Source: JAAAOZ01 sp964496595 (GTDB lineage Bacteria > Chloroflexota > Anaerolineae > B4-G1 > SLSP01). Taken from it: 47,366 nucleotides of DNA. The notes below the pieces were generated by a model. It was not told the origin of the DNA, ran no database searches, and saw only the letters and a program-made list of their open reading frames with translations. The number at the start of each line of letters is the position of its first letter. Within the stretch, counting starts at the first letter, position 1. The stretch lies in contig CAZCAI010000012.1 in the NCBI GenBank assembly GCA_964496595.1, positions 1-47,366 on the forward strand, read 5' to 3'. A program made the translations under genes and the position numbers. This document shows positions 32,630 to 41,200 of the stretch, piece by piece.

Positions 32630-34093
32630 ATGGAATATGAAGCGGTCATAGGCCTGGAAGTTCACGCGCAGATTCACACGCAATCGAAGATGTTCTGCGG
32701 TTGTCCGGTCAAGCCGGATACGGGCAATCTGGAGCCAAATATGTACGTCTGCCCGATCTGCCTGGCGCTGCCGGGCACACTGCCGGTCGTCAATCGCCGC
32801 GCCGTCGAGATGGGCATGTTGGCGGGGCTGGCGCTCAACTGCACCATCAACCCCGTCAACGTCTTCTCCCGCAAATCCTACTTCTACCCGGATCTGCCCA
32901 AGGGATACCAAATCTCGCAGTACGATCTCCCGCTGGCCGTCAACGGCTACCTGGAGGTCGAGGTGGAGGGCGAGCGACGAAAGATCGGTGTGCATCGCGC
33001 GCATCTAGAGGAGGACACCGGCAAACTCTATCACATGGAGGATGGGAGCGTGATGGTGGACTTCAACCGCGCCGGCGTGCCGCTGCTCGAGATCGTCAGC
33101 GAGCCGGATATGCACTCCGTGGCGGAGGTGCAGGCCTACGCGACGGGGCTGCACGAGGTACTGGTCTACCTGGGCATCAACTCCGGCGATATGGAGAAGG
33201 GTGTGATGCGCTTCGAGGCCAATGTCAGCGTGCGACCCACAGGCCAGGAGGCGCTGGGCACCCGCACGGAGATCAAAAACCTCAACTCATTCCGCGCCCT
33301 GACACGCGGCATCGCCTACGAGATCGAGCGCCAAATCGAGGTGCTGGAGGCCGGCGGCGTCATCCAGCAGCAGACGATGGGCTGGGACGAGAGCGAGGAG
33401 CGCACCTACCTCCAGCGGAGCAAGGAATTCGCCCACGATTATCGCTACTTCCCAGAGCCGGACATCCCGCCGCTGGCGATCGAAGCAGCGTGGATCGAGA
33501 AAGTGCGGGCGCAGGCGCCGGAGTTGCCGCTGGCGAAGAGGCGCCGGCTGATCGCGACCTACAACATCCGCCCCTACGATGCGGAGCTACTGGTCAGCAC
33601 GCAGGCCATCGCCAATTACTTCGAGACGGCGGCGGAGCAGGCCCGCCAGGCAGCTATTGACCCCCAAGAGATCGCCAACTGGATCACGGGCGAGTTGTTC
33701 CGGCTGATGAACGAGAGCGGCCAGGAGATCACCGAGTTGAGCATCAAGCCGGAAAAGTTGGTCAATTTGATCAAGTTGCGCGAAGGAGGCGCTGTCAGCG
33801 TGACGGCGGCCAAGCAGGTGCTGAACGAGATCTTCGAGACCGGCGAGGAGCCTGAAGAGGCCGTCGAACGCCTGGGGCTGGCGCAAATCTCCGATACGGA
33901 CGCGCTCGCCAGCGTGATACAAGAAGTCGTCGCGGAGAATCCCAAGCAGGTGGGCCAATACCTGGAGGGAAAGACGCAGGTCATCGGGTGGTTCGTCGGG
34001 CAGATAATGAAAGCGACGCGCGGCAAGGCAAATCCGCAGACGGCGCGCGAGTTACTGCAACAAGAACTGGAACTAGCACGCTCTAAAACATAA
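32630..34093 (+). CDS. gatB: Asp-tRNA(Asn)/Glu-tRNA(Gln) amidotransferase subunit B
   Basis: 487 residues, full length. The N-terminus EYEAVIGLEVHAQIHTQSKM and CPICLALPGTLPVVN with the zinc cysteines (CGC, CPIC), then FYPDLPKGYQISQYD, HLEEDTGK and VDFNRAGVPLLEIVSEPD, are diagnostic. The C-terminal YqeY-like tail domain carries TARELLQQELE. GatB phosphorylates or activates the mischarged tRNA together with GatA and GatC. The presence of the complex implies that Gln- and/or Asn-tRNA is made indirectly. It is separated from gatCA by 2.9 kb. GAGGAG lies 6 nt before the ATG. Confidence 0.96.
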   Translation: MEYEAVIGLEVHAQIHTQSKMFCGCPVKPDTGNLEPNMYVCPICLALPGTLPVVNRRAVEMGMLAGLALNCTINPVNVFSRKSYFYPDLPKGYQISQYDLPLAVNGYLEVEVEGERRKIGVHRAHLEEDTGKLYHMEDGSVMVDFNRAGVPLLEIVSEPDMHSVAEVQAYATGLHEVLVYLGINSGDMEKGVMRFEANVSVRPTGQEALGTRTEIKNLNSFRALTRGIAYEIERQIEVLEAGGVIQQQTMGWDESEERTYLQRSKEFAHDYRYFPEPDIPPLAIEAAWIEKVRAQAPELPLAKRRRLIATYNIRPYDAELLVSTQAIANYFETAAEQARQAAIDPQEIANWITGELFRLMNESGQEITELSIKPEKLVNLIKLREGGAVSVTAAKQVLNEIFETGEEPEEAVERLGLAQISDTDALASVIQEVVAENPKQVGQYLEGKTQVIGWFVGQIMKATRGKANPQTARELLQQELELARSKT

Positions 34094-34158
34094 CGTGAGA
34101 TTCATCACCAGGACCATTTTAATCACTTGATAGTTAACTAAAGGAGAAAATTATAGCA

Positions 34159-35451
34159 ATGAGCGAAAAAATGAACCCCTTCAAGTTGGCTCAACAGCAA
34201 TTCGACGAGGTCGCCGAGCAGATGGGGTTGGACAAGTCCGTGCGCGATATGCTGCGCTGGCCAATGCGCGAATTCAGATTCCAACTTCCCGTTCGGATGG
34301 ATGATGGTACGATCAAAGTATTCTTCGGCTTCCGGGTGCAGCATAATGACGCCCGTGGCCCGGCCAAGGGCGGGATTCGCTTCGCGGCCAACGAGACCCT
34401 GGACACCGTCCGTGCGCTGGCCACCTGGATGACCTGGAAAACTGCTGTGGCCGAAATCCCGCTGGGCGGCGGCAAGGGCGGCGTCGTCGTCGACCCTTCA
34501 CAGCTCTCCCCGGGAGAGAAGGAGCGTCTCTGCCGCGAGTGGATCGACGCGGTGTGGAAAAACTTGGGGCCGCGCAACGATGTACCCGCGCCCGATGTCG
34601 GCACCACGCCCCAGATGATGGGCTGGATGATGGACGAGTACTCGAAGTTGCGCGGTGAATACGTGCCCGGCGTGATCACGGGCAAACCCGTCGGCGGGGG
34701 CGGATCGCGGGGGCGCACGGCCGCGACCGGCTTCGGCGTGGTGGTCACCGTGCGGGAGGCGATGAAGCATCTGGATATCGATGCTCAAACCCAGACCGCT
34801 TCCATCCAAGGCTTCGGCAACGTGGCCCAATACGCGGCGCGCACTTTCATCGAGATGTTGGGCGGCAAGGTTATCAGCGTCTCCTGCTGGGACAACGACG
34901 ACAAGATAGCCTACACCTACACCAAGATGGACGGGATCGATCCTTACTTCTTGCAAGATATCACCGATGAGTACGGTACAGTCAACCGCGAGAAGGCGGA
35001 GAGCGCGGGCTATCGGGTTGAGGATGGCGATGCGTGGCTCTACAAGGATGTGGACGTCTTGATCCCCGCCGCCGTCGAGGGCGTCATCAACGACGAGAAC
35101 GTGGGGAACATCAGCGAGCGGGTCAAGATCCTGGCCGAGGGCGCGAACGGCCCCACCACCCTCGAAGCCGACGCGGTGTTGAAAGAGCGCGGCGTCTTCG
35201 TGATCCCCGACTTCCTCTGCAACGCCGGCGGGGTGACGTGCTCCTATTTCGAGCAAGTCCAGAACGATATGAACTACTACTGGTCCGAAGCGGAAGTCCT
35301 GAAGAAGTTAGATGACAACATGGCCCAGGCATTCAACAGCGTGCGGGAGATGGCTTTAGAGAAAGACCTTTACATGCGAGACGCAGCCTACTGGGTAGCC
35401 ATCGCCAAAGTCGAAACGGCGATGCGCCTTCGTGGTTGGGTGTCGGTCTAG
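34159..35451 (+). CDS. gdhA: Glutamate dehydrogenase (Glu/Leu/Phe/Val dehydrogenase family)
   Basis: 430 residues. The substrate-binding segments are FRVQHNDARGPAKGGIRF and the catalytic Lys in MTWKTAVAEIPLGGGKGGV. NDVPAPDVGT, then TGKPVGGGGSRGRTAATG, also fit. NAD(P) binding is by IQGFGNVAQYAA. The C-terminus includes FCNAGGVTCSYFEQVQN-like residues (FLCNAGGVTCSYFEWV family signature). It interconverts glutamate and 2-oxoglutarate plus ammonia. GGAG lies upstream of the ATG. A strong terminator follows 33 nt after the stop, so the gene ends its transcription unit. Confidence 0.94.
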   Translation: MSEKMNPFKLAQQQFDEVAEQMGLDKSVRDMLRWPMREFRFQLPVRMDDGTIKVFFGFRVQHNDARGPAKGGIRFAANETLDTVRALATWMTWKTAVAEIPLGGGKGGVVVDPSQLSPGEKERLCREWIDAVWKNLGPRNDVPAPDVGTTPQMMGWMMDEYSKLRGEYVPGVITGKPVGGGGSRGRTAATGFGVVVTVREAMKHLDIDAQTQTASIQGFGNVAQYAARTFIEMLGGKVISVSCWDNDDKIAYTYTKMDGIDPYFLQDITDEYGTVNREKAESAGYRVEDGDAWLYKDVDVLIPAAVEGVINDENVGNISERVKILAEGANGPTTLEADAVLKERGVFVIPDFLCNAGGVTCSYFEQVQNDMNYYWSEAEVLKKLDDNMAQAFNSVREMALEKDLYMRDAAYWVAIAKVETAMRLRGWVSV

Positions 35452-35483
35452 TCGACTCACCGCAGATCAACCAGGCAAACAAC

Positions 35484-35516
35484 AGGCCCTCATCAACAAG
35501 ATGAGGGCCTCTTTTT
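35484..35516 (+). terminator. Intrinsic terminator of gdhA
   Basis: AGGCCCTCATC (35484-35494), loop AACAA, GATGAGGGCCT, then CTTTTT: an 11-bp perfect stem with a T tail. Confidence 0.95.
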
Positions 35517-35598
35517 CAACACGCTCCACGCCCTCGTCCTCGAGGGCGTCACAGCCTTGTGGCCGGCGTTTTTGTAACGATTTAGTTTGATGAGCCTG

Positions 35599-35700
35599 GC
35601 GAATAAAATTCGCGGCTACGGGCGTAGCAAGCTACGCCTGGGCGAAACCGGCCTTCGCCGGTTAGAACTCAGTCGCCGAAGGGCAACTTCGTAATGGTGG
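35599..35700. repeat. Array of consecutive hairpins downstream of gdhA
   Basis: GCGAAT-AAA-ATTCGC (35599-35613), GGCGTAGC-AA-GCTACGCC (35621-35638), AACCGGC-CTTC-GCCGGTT (35646-35663) and GAAG...CTTC (about 35678-35690) follow one another. An 8-bp hairpin CGCCCTCG...CGAGGGCG lies just before (about 35529-35548). This explains most of the 410-bp gene-free stretch 35452-35861; I see nothing coding in it. Confidence 0.65.
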
Positions 35701-35861
35701 CCGTGGTTTTTCTTTGACCCAACGGCCCGATGGCCGTGGGAACCGCCGGGCCATCCCCCTAAAAACCGTTAAAAGCATCTACTCACAAACTAAACTGATA
35801 CACGTTTTTTATCCTCCCGGAGAGGGCCCCGCCGTGCCGCCGGAGCACGCGATAAAGCGCG

Positions 35862-36095
35862 TCACTCCTCCCGCACAATCCGTTCCATGATGTGGAGCAC
35901 AAGCCAGATCAAGAGCAGCGCGCCCGTGCCCGGCAAGAGACACAGCCAGCCGGTGAGCACGGACGGCCAGCCATAGACCACGCCGATCGCCACGCTCCCG
36001 CCGATGAGCAACATCAACACCACCGCGATGATGAAGTTGCGCTCGCTCTTCCGGCGGTGCTGGCGCCGGTCAAATACGTGTTTAGAATCTGACAT
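35862..36095 (-). CDS. Small two-helix membrane protein
   Basis: 77 residues. A basic N-terminus (KHVFDRRQHRRKSE) is followed by two hydrophobic helices (FIIAVVLMLLIGGSVAIGVV and LTGWLCLLPGTGALLLIWLV) and a short charged tail (MERIVREE). Positive residues at the N-terminus suggest both ends are cytoplasmic. No family is recognised. The start is ATG 36095, or GTG 36098 just before it. Confidence 0.6.
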   Translation of the reverse strand: MSDSKHVFDRRQHRRKSERNFIIAVVLMLLIGGSVAIGVVYGWPSVLTGWLCLLPGTGALLLIWLVLHIMERIVREE

Positions 36096-36127
36096 CACTC
36101 AATCTCCGCGTCCTCTCCAAATAACGC

Positions 36128-36155
36128 GCCCCCCTGCTTTACTGTGCAGGGGGGC
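36128..36155. terminator. GC-rich hairpin, possible terminator
   Basis: GCCCCCCTGC, loop TTTACTGT, GCAGGGGGGC: a perfect 10-bp stem between the small membrane protein gene and the eRF1-like gene. On the minus strand it is followed by GCGTTATTT, a weak tail. Confidence 0.45.
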
Positions 36156-36270
36156 AATGTTATTCACCAGTTACCCAGTTGTGACCGCTCTCTTTTCCCG
36201 GGCCACAAACCGTTTGACGACAAGAAACACGCTAGTACACCTCGGCGGAAGTTCCTCCCCCGTTAGCTAC

Positions 36271-36336
36271 GCTCGGAGCGGATCGTCAGATCCGCGACGC
36301 TACATCGGAACGGGGATCTGATGATCCCCTTGGAGC
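36271..36336 (+). repeat. Paired-palindrome element, copy 4
   Basis: GCTCGGAG then GCGGATC-GTCA-GATCCGC (first hairpin), a 19-nt spacer, GGGGATC-TGAT-GATCCCC, then TTGGAGC. It lies downstream of the minus-strand eRF1-like gene. Confidence 0.75.
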
Positions 36337-36371
36337 AAGTTTAACTGGGGAACCATTTACGCCGCGCTGTA

Positions 36372-37481
36372 CTAGTAGCGCAACAGCGCCCCGATGCACG
36401 CGCCTTCCGGCATCATCTCATTGTCCACCACCTCGACGACGCCGCCCTTATCCACCGTCTGGGTGACCACCGCCTCGACGGCATCGGGAATCTCCTCGAA
36501 TTCTCCGCCGCAGAAGACGCAATTTTCCAGCTCCTGCGTCGTGAGATAGCCGCATCCCTGGCAGCGATACCCCGGCTGATGATAGTCACGCTCCACAATT
36601 AACACCAGCACGCGCCCCTCATACGCGACAGAGAGCGTCTCATCTAAACCGAGGACGCCATTCTGGCCCTTGGAGGCAGCCGTCTGGACAGCCTCGACCA
36701 CGTGCTGATGACGCTGTTCGGCCAGATCGCGCAGCACTTCAAACGACTTTTCACGGATCTCGACCTCACTGGCATCCATATTCGCTACGAAAGAGCCTAC
36801 CAGGATTTCCGCGAGCGGGTTGGGGAGGACCTCTTGGAATTTGGGGATGATATACTCAGCGCCAGTGATCAACAAGCGATGGGGCTTGTATTTGCGACAG
36901 AAGGAAACCAGGGCTTGCGCCACATCTTTCAAATTCCGCTGAACTAACTCGGCCTCGCGGCGACCCGATGTTGGCGCGCCCCCGCGCATCCCTACCACGG
37001 AAGAGCCTCGTCCCTTGCGAGTGCGACGCACATCCTCGCCGACCGTACCCTCTTGATCCGTCAACTCGCCCATCTGGAATAAGAAGAAGCGCCCGCCCTG
37101 CCGGTCTACCAGCGCGACGACGTACCGCCCATATAGACCATCAACCTCAACCAAAGGAGAGATATAGGGCTTGCGGGCGACCGTCACACCGGAGCGCACG
37201 GGGACGGCCAAAGAGTAAGCGTGCCAAATATCCTCAGCCTGACAAGAAAAGAGCACCAATCCCCGCCCTGACCAATCATATTCCAGATCGACATAGCGCT
37301 TCACAGCTTCGAGATCCTCGGCATCTACCTCATCGGTAACCTCTTTCAGCATCTCGCGCAATCGCAGTTTATAGCGATCGGTGTTCTGCTGTTGCGTGGG
37401 GTCCACGTCCAGGTAGATACTCAGGATCGGGCCTTCGGCTTCGACAGCGGCCAATTCTTTCAGCGATTTTTCGTCAAACAT
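36372..37481 (-). CDS. Bacterial eRF1-like protein (baeRF-type release-factor homologue)
   Basis: 369 residues. The middle domain RYVVALVDRQGGRFFLFQMGEL leads to an arginine-rich loop and RGGAP at 166-170, the place where archaeal and eukaryotic eRF1 carry GGQ. The helix REAELVQRNLKDVAQAL and HRLLITGAEY match eRF1 domains 2-3. The C-terminal part has a zinc ribbon (Cys307, 310, 321, 324) as in archaeal RF1, and ends VVDNEMMPEGACIGALLRY, like the archaeal factor. By family knowledge such proteins act on ribosomes or peptidyl-tRNA, perhaps in rescue; the Gln to Ala change argues against normal termination chemistry. The start at 37481 has AAAGGAT upstream; the open frame to 37553 is unsupported. 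Confidence 0.8.
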   Translation of the reverse strand: MFDEKSLKELAAVEAEGPILSIYLDVDPTQQQNTDRYKLRLREMLKEVTDEVDAEDLEAVKRYVDLEYDWSGRGLVLFSCQAEDIWHAYSLAVPVRSGVTVARKPYISPLVEVDGLYGRYVVALVDRQGGRFFLFQMGELTDQEGTVGEDVRRTRKGRGSSVVGMRGGAPTSGRREAELVQRNLKDVAQALVSFCRKYKPHRLLITGAEYIIPKFQEVLPNPLAEILVGSFVANMDASEVEIREKSFEVLRDLAEQRHQHVVEAVQTAASKGQNGVLGLDETLSVAYEGRVLVLIVERDYHQPGYRCQGCGYLTTQELENCVFCGGEFEEIPDAVEAVVTQTVDKGGVVEVVDNEMMPEGACIGALLRY

Positions 37482-37748
37482 AGTTTTTATCCTTTCACCA
37501 GGTGGACTAAACACATGTATTGTAGACAGTGTAAGCAGATTGGTACTGCCCACAGAGTTCCATCATCTTCCGGTAAAATGGTTCCCTGTCCATCGGACTC
37601 ATCGGAAAGTTAGCCATTTTCCTGATTTTCCCTTGCGGCCATCACCTCCTTCACTACGTCAGATTATTGAATTTCAGTCATCCGTAAGGTGATGCTCAAA
37701 TGTTATGTGATTCTACGTCTCTAAGCGAGAGGCTGTTGATAAAACACA

Positions 37749-37784
37749 GACTGCGGGTTGCATCTAGATAGATGGCCCGCAGTC
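37749..37784 (-). terminator. Possible terminator downstream of the giant surface-protein gene
   Basis: GACTGCGGG/CCCGCAGTC, 9 bp, with an inner CATC/GATG stem; on the minus strand it is followed by TGTGTTTTAT. It is about 440 nt past the gene end at 38227. The rest of the 745-bp stretch 37482-38226 shows only the inverted repeat at 38123 and no credible gene. Confidence 0.45.
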
Positions 37785-38122
37785 GGTTTATTTGCTTATC
37801 CTGTAGAAGTGTGAAGTTATCACATCGTCTCATAATCCCGCTCTCGTTGAATTACGAAAAGGTCTTTCAGGGAAACTGTCCTGCTTCCTCAATGTATGCT
37901 CATTGTAGGGAGTTTTGGGGCCTTGTCAAGCGACAAAGCAAGAGGGGCAAACGAAGCAATACCAAGGGCTGGAGATGCACGAGATTTCACGCCAAGCGAT
38001 TTAGCGCCCGCATCAACCCCAGCTTCGTTTGCCTTGAACTTGGCTGAGCACGCCCCAGGGCATCGGGAGTAATTTTCCCAGTCGATCTGCTTCGAATTCC
38101 CGAGAGAGCAATAGCCTAATTC

Positions 38123-38170
38123 GGAGTGCGGTCGTCAGGCTACTTCTACGCAGCCTGACGACCGCACTCC
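38123..38170. repeat. Perfect 19-bp inverted repeat
   Basis: GGAGTGCGGTCGTCAGGCT (38123-38141) and its exact reverse complement (38152-38170) with a 10-nt loop. No T tail on either strand, so probably a repeat-type palindrome (REP-like) and not a standard terminator. Confidence 0.8.
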
Positions 38171-38226
38171 TTAAAGGCAACATTGGAAAGCAAGGTTACT
38201 TTTATTCCATTGCCCTTTTCCTGTCT

Positions 38227-41200
38227 CTACTGGTTGCGCATCACCAGCGGCAGATACACGGTGTTGGCGTAAGTCAGATAGGCGTTGATGTTTGGTGTGT
38301 CGGCGGGCGCGCTGACGGTCACGGTGAGAGCCGACGATCTTTCCGGCACTTGATCGTACCACTGGTTCTCGTAGCCATCCTCGGAAAAGTACACGTGATA
38401 TTGCCCGCTGGGCAGACCATCCACCAGGTAAAGGCCATAGGCGTTGCTATAGTCATAATCCGCGTAAGCGCCGGTGGCAGCTTCCACCACGCGAACATAC
38501 ACGCTGCTTAACAGCTTTCCGCTCATCCCATCGTAGGTCCAGCCGCTGATCGAACCTCCGAGATCCAGCGCACCATCGATGTGGGGTATCACACCCGAGA
38601 CCGGCACGGTAACTGTGAGACTATCATTCTGCGACAGTGCATCGCTGTACCACTCGGTTATGTAAAGGTCCCACGGCCCCTCGTAAAAGCGCACGTGGTA
38701 CTGGTCACCGGCGGGCAGACCGGGTGTCCGGTAGACGCCGTCCATATCGGCATAGATGTTATTGATCCAAGAGGTGGTCCCGCTGTAAACATTGGCGTAA
38801 GCGCTGGGCAGCGGCGCGCCCGTGGCGGCCGAGCTGATGACGCCGGTGATGACGCCGCCCGTCGCCAGCGCCGCGTCGATGTCGGGCGTGATGGTCCCCA
38901 ACGTCACCGAGATGGCCTGCCCGCTCTCCTGATCAACCGCGTCCTGGTACCATTCCCTGATGTAAGGCGCCGGGGGACTAAACTGCACCTTGTAGCTACC
39001 ATCCTCCAGCCCGCTTAGATAGTAAGTCCCATCGATGCCGGTATAACTTGATCCGGTATCATAGCTGCCGACGACTCGCCGGGCATAGACGTACACGCCG
39101 GGCACACCGCCGGAGCTAGTGACCGTGCCGGTGATCACGCCGCCGCGCGGGACGACCTGATCGACGGTAACGGTCATGCCAGCCGTCACCGTCACCGGAT
39201 CGGCGTCGCTCAATTCAAAGTGGCCATCGTGGTAAACCTGAATGTAAGGGGAAGGGGCAGAGAAGCGCAAGCGATAAATATCCGGTGGTAGTTTATCCAG
39301 CACATAGTCTCCGCCAGAGGCATAGTCGGATTGGACGCTGATCCCCTCCGAGTTATAGGCGTAGACCCACATACTCAAGGGAAGCCCGGTATCGGCCGCT
39401 GTGATGGCGCCGGAGATCGCGCCACTGGTGTAAGTCGCCAACTCAGCGTTGACGTTCGTGCGAGTGACGCCGGCCGTTACCGAGACGACGGTCGCGCCAC
39501 CTTGGCCGGATTGATCGTCGTACCATTCGCTGGTGTACCCATCTGGCGCGGAAAATCTAACCTGGTACGAACTGGTGGCTAGCCCTGGCTCGGTGACGTA
39601 GCGCCCATCTGCACCGGTCCAACCCGAGGCAACGTCATCATCCTCTCCAAGCGGATAGACGTATACGCCGACATCTTCGAGCGGCATACCTCCCGGGCCG
39701 GTCACGGCGCCGGTGATGATCCCACCGACGGCCAGTTGAGCATCCACGTCGGTAGCGTCACCGGTCATCAGATCGATGACGGTCGTGCCGGTATAGGCCA
39801 GCGCGTCATCGTACCACTCGCTGATGTGCTGATCCTGTGACTCAAAGAGAACGCGGTAGCGCTGGGCATCCAGCGGGCCAAGTTGGTATCGTCCCTCGCT
39901 GTCGGTGTAACGCGAGTCCGCGGGGGATGTACTATCCCCCCGATAGGCGCGGACGCGCACGCTCTCCAACGGTTCACCTTCCGCCCCGGTAACCGTGCCC
40001 GTGATGAGATAGCCGGTCCGCAGCGCGGCGTTGATGCCGGTTGTGGTCAAGGAGGTGGTGACCGAGACCGGCGTGAAAGCATTCCACTCCCGATAATTGT
40101 CGTAGTATTCAGCGTAGTAGGGTTGCGGTGGAGTGAAACGAACTCGGTATACGCCAGAGTACAGTGCGGTAGTCGTATAGTACCCGTCAGCGTTGGTCGT
40201 CGTCGTGCCATCTGATGTATCGGCGTCTTGGCGATCGGCCCGAACCGACACTCCCGAGATCCCATCACCCGATTGAGCATCGGTCACGCGCCCTGTGATA
40301 CGGCCCCCTCGGCTCAACGCCGCACTGACCGTAGTGGTCATCCCAGCCGTGACTGAGACCGGATCCGCACTGGCGAGGTTAGCTTTGTCATCGTAATACT
40401 CGTTGAGATAGATACCACTGTAGTCGCGGAAGTAGAGCTTGTAACTACCGGCCGCCAGCGAGCCGATGCGATAGACGCCGGTAGCATCGGTATCGTCGTC
40501 TCCTATGTAGTTACCGGTGACTGCATCGTAGACGTTGACGTCAATGTTCTCCAGCGGCAGATCGCTCCCCTCGGCTGTGATAGTACCGGTAATCACGCCG
40601 CCTCGGACCAACTGGGCACTGGCCGTGCTCGTCATCCCCGCAGTGACGGCGACGGGATCGGCGCTGTTCAGATCTAGCTTGTCGTCGTAATACTCGGTGA
40701 GATAAGCGCCGTTGTAATCGTAGAAACGCAACTTGTAGCTGCCGGTCGCCAGCGAGCGGATGCGATAGACGCCGGTAGCATCGGTATCGTCGTCTCCTAT
40801 GTAGTTACCGGTGACTGCATCGTAGACGTTGACGTCAATGTTCTCCAGCGGCAGATCGCTCCCCTCGGCTGTGATAGTACCGGTAATCACGCCGCCTCGG
40901 ACCAACTGGGCACTGGCCGTGCTCGTCATCCCTGCGGTGACAGCGACAGGATCGGCGCTGTTCAGGTCTAGCTTGTCATCGTAATACTCGGTGAGGTACA
41001 CCCCATTGTTATCGTAAAAGCGTAACTTGTAGGATCCATCAGCCAACGCATCAACGCGATAAACGCCCGAAGCGTTGGTGTAGTCACTGGTCAGATAATC
41101 GTCCGTGGCTGCGTCATAGGTGCTGATCCGTATACCTTCCAGAGGTATGCCACTAACTTCCTCTGTGACCATGCCGGTGATGATACCCGCCAGCGTCAAC

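Noticed and set aside
37772..38047. 91-codon plus-strand ORF in the 745-bp gap
   Set aside because: No ribosome-binding site, no recognisable domain, odd composition; it begins inside a hairpin.
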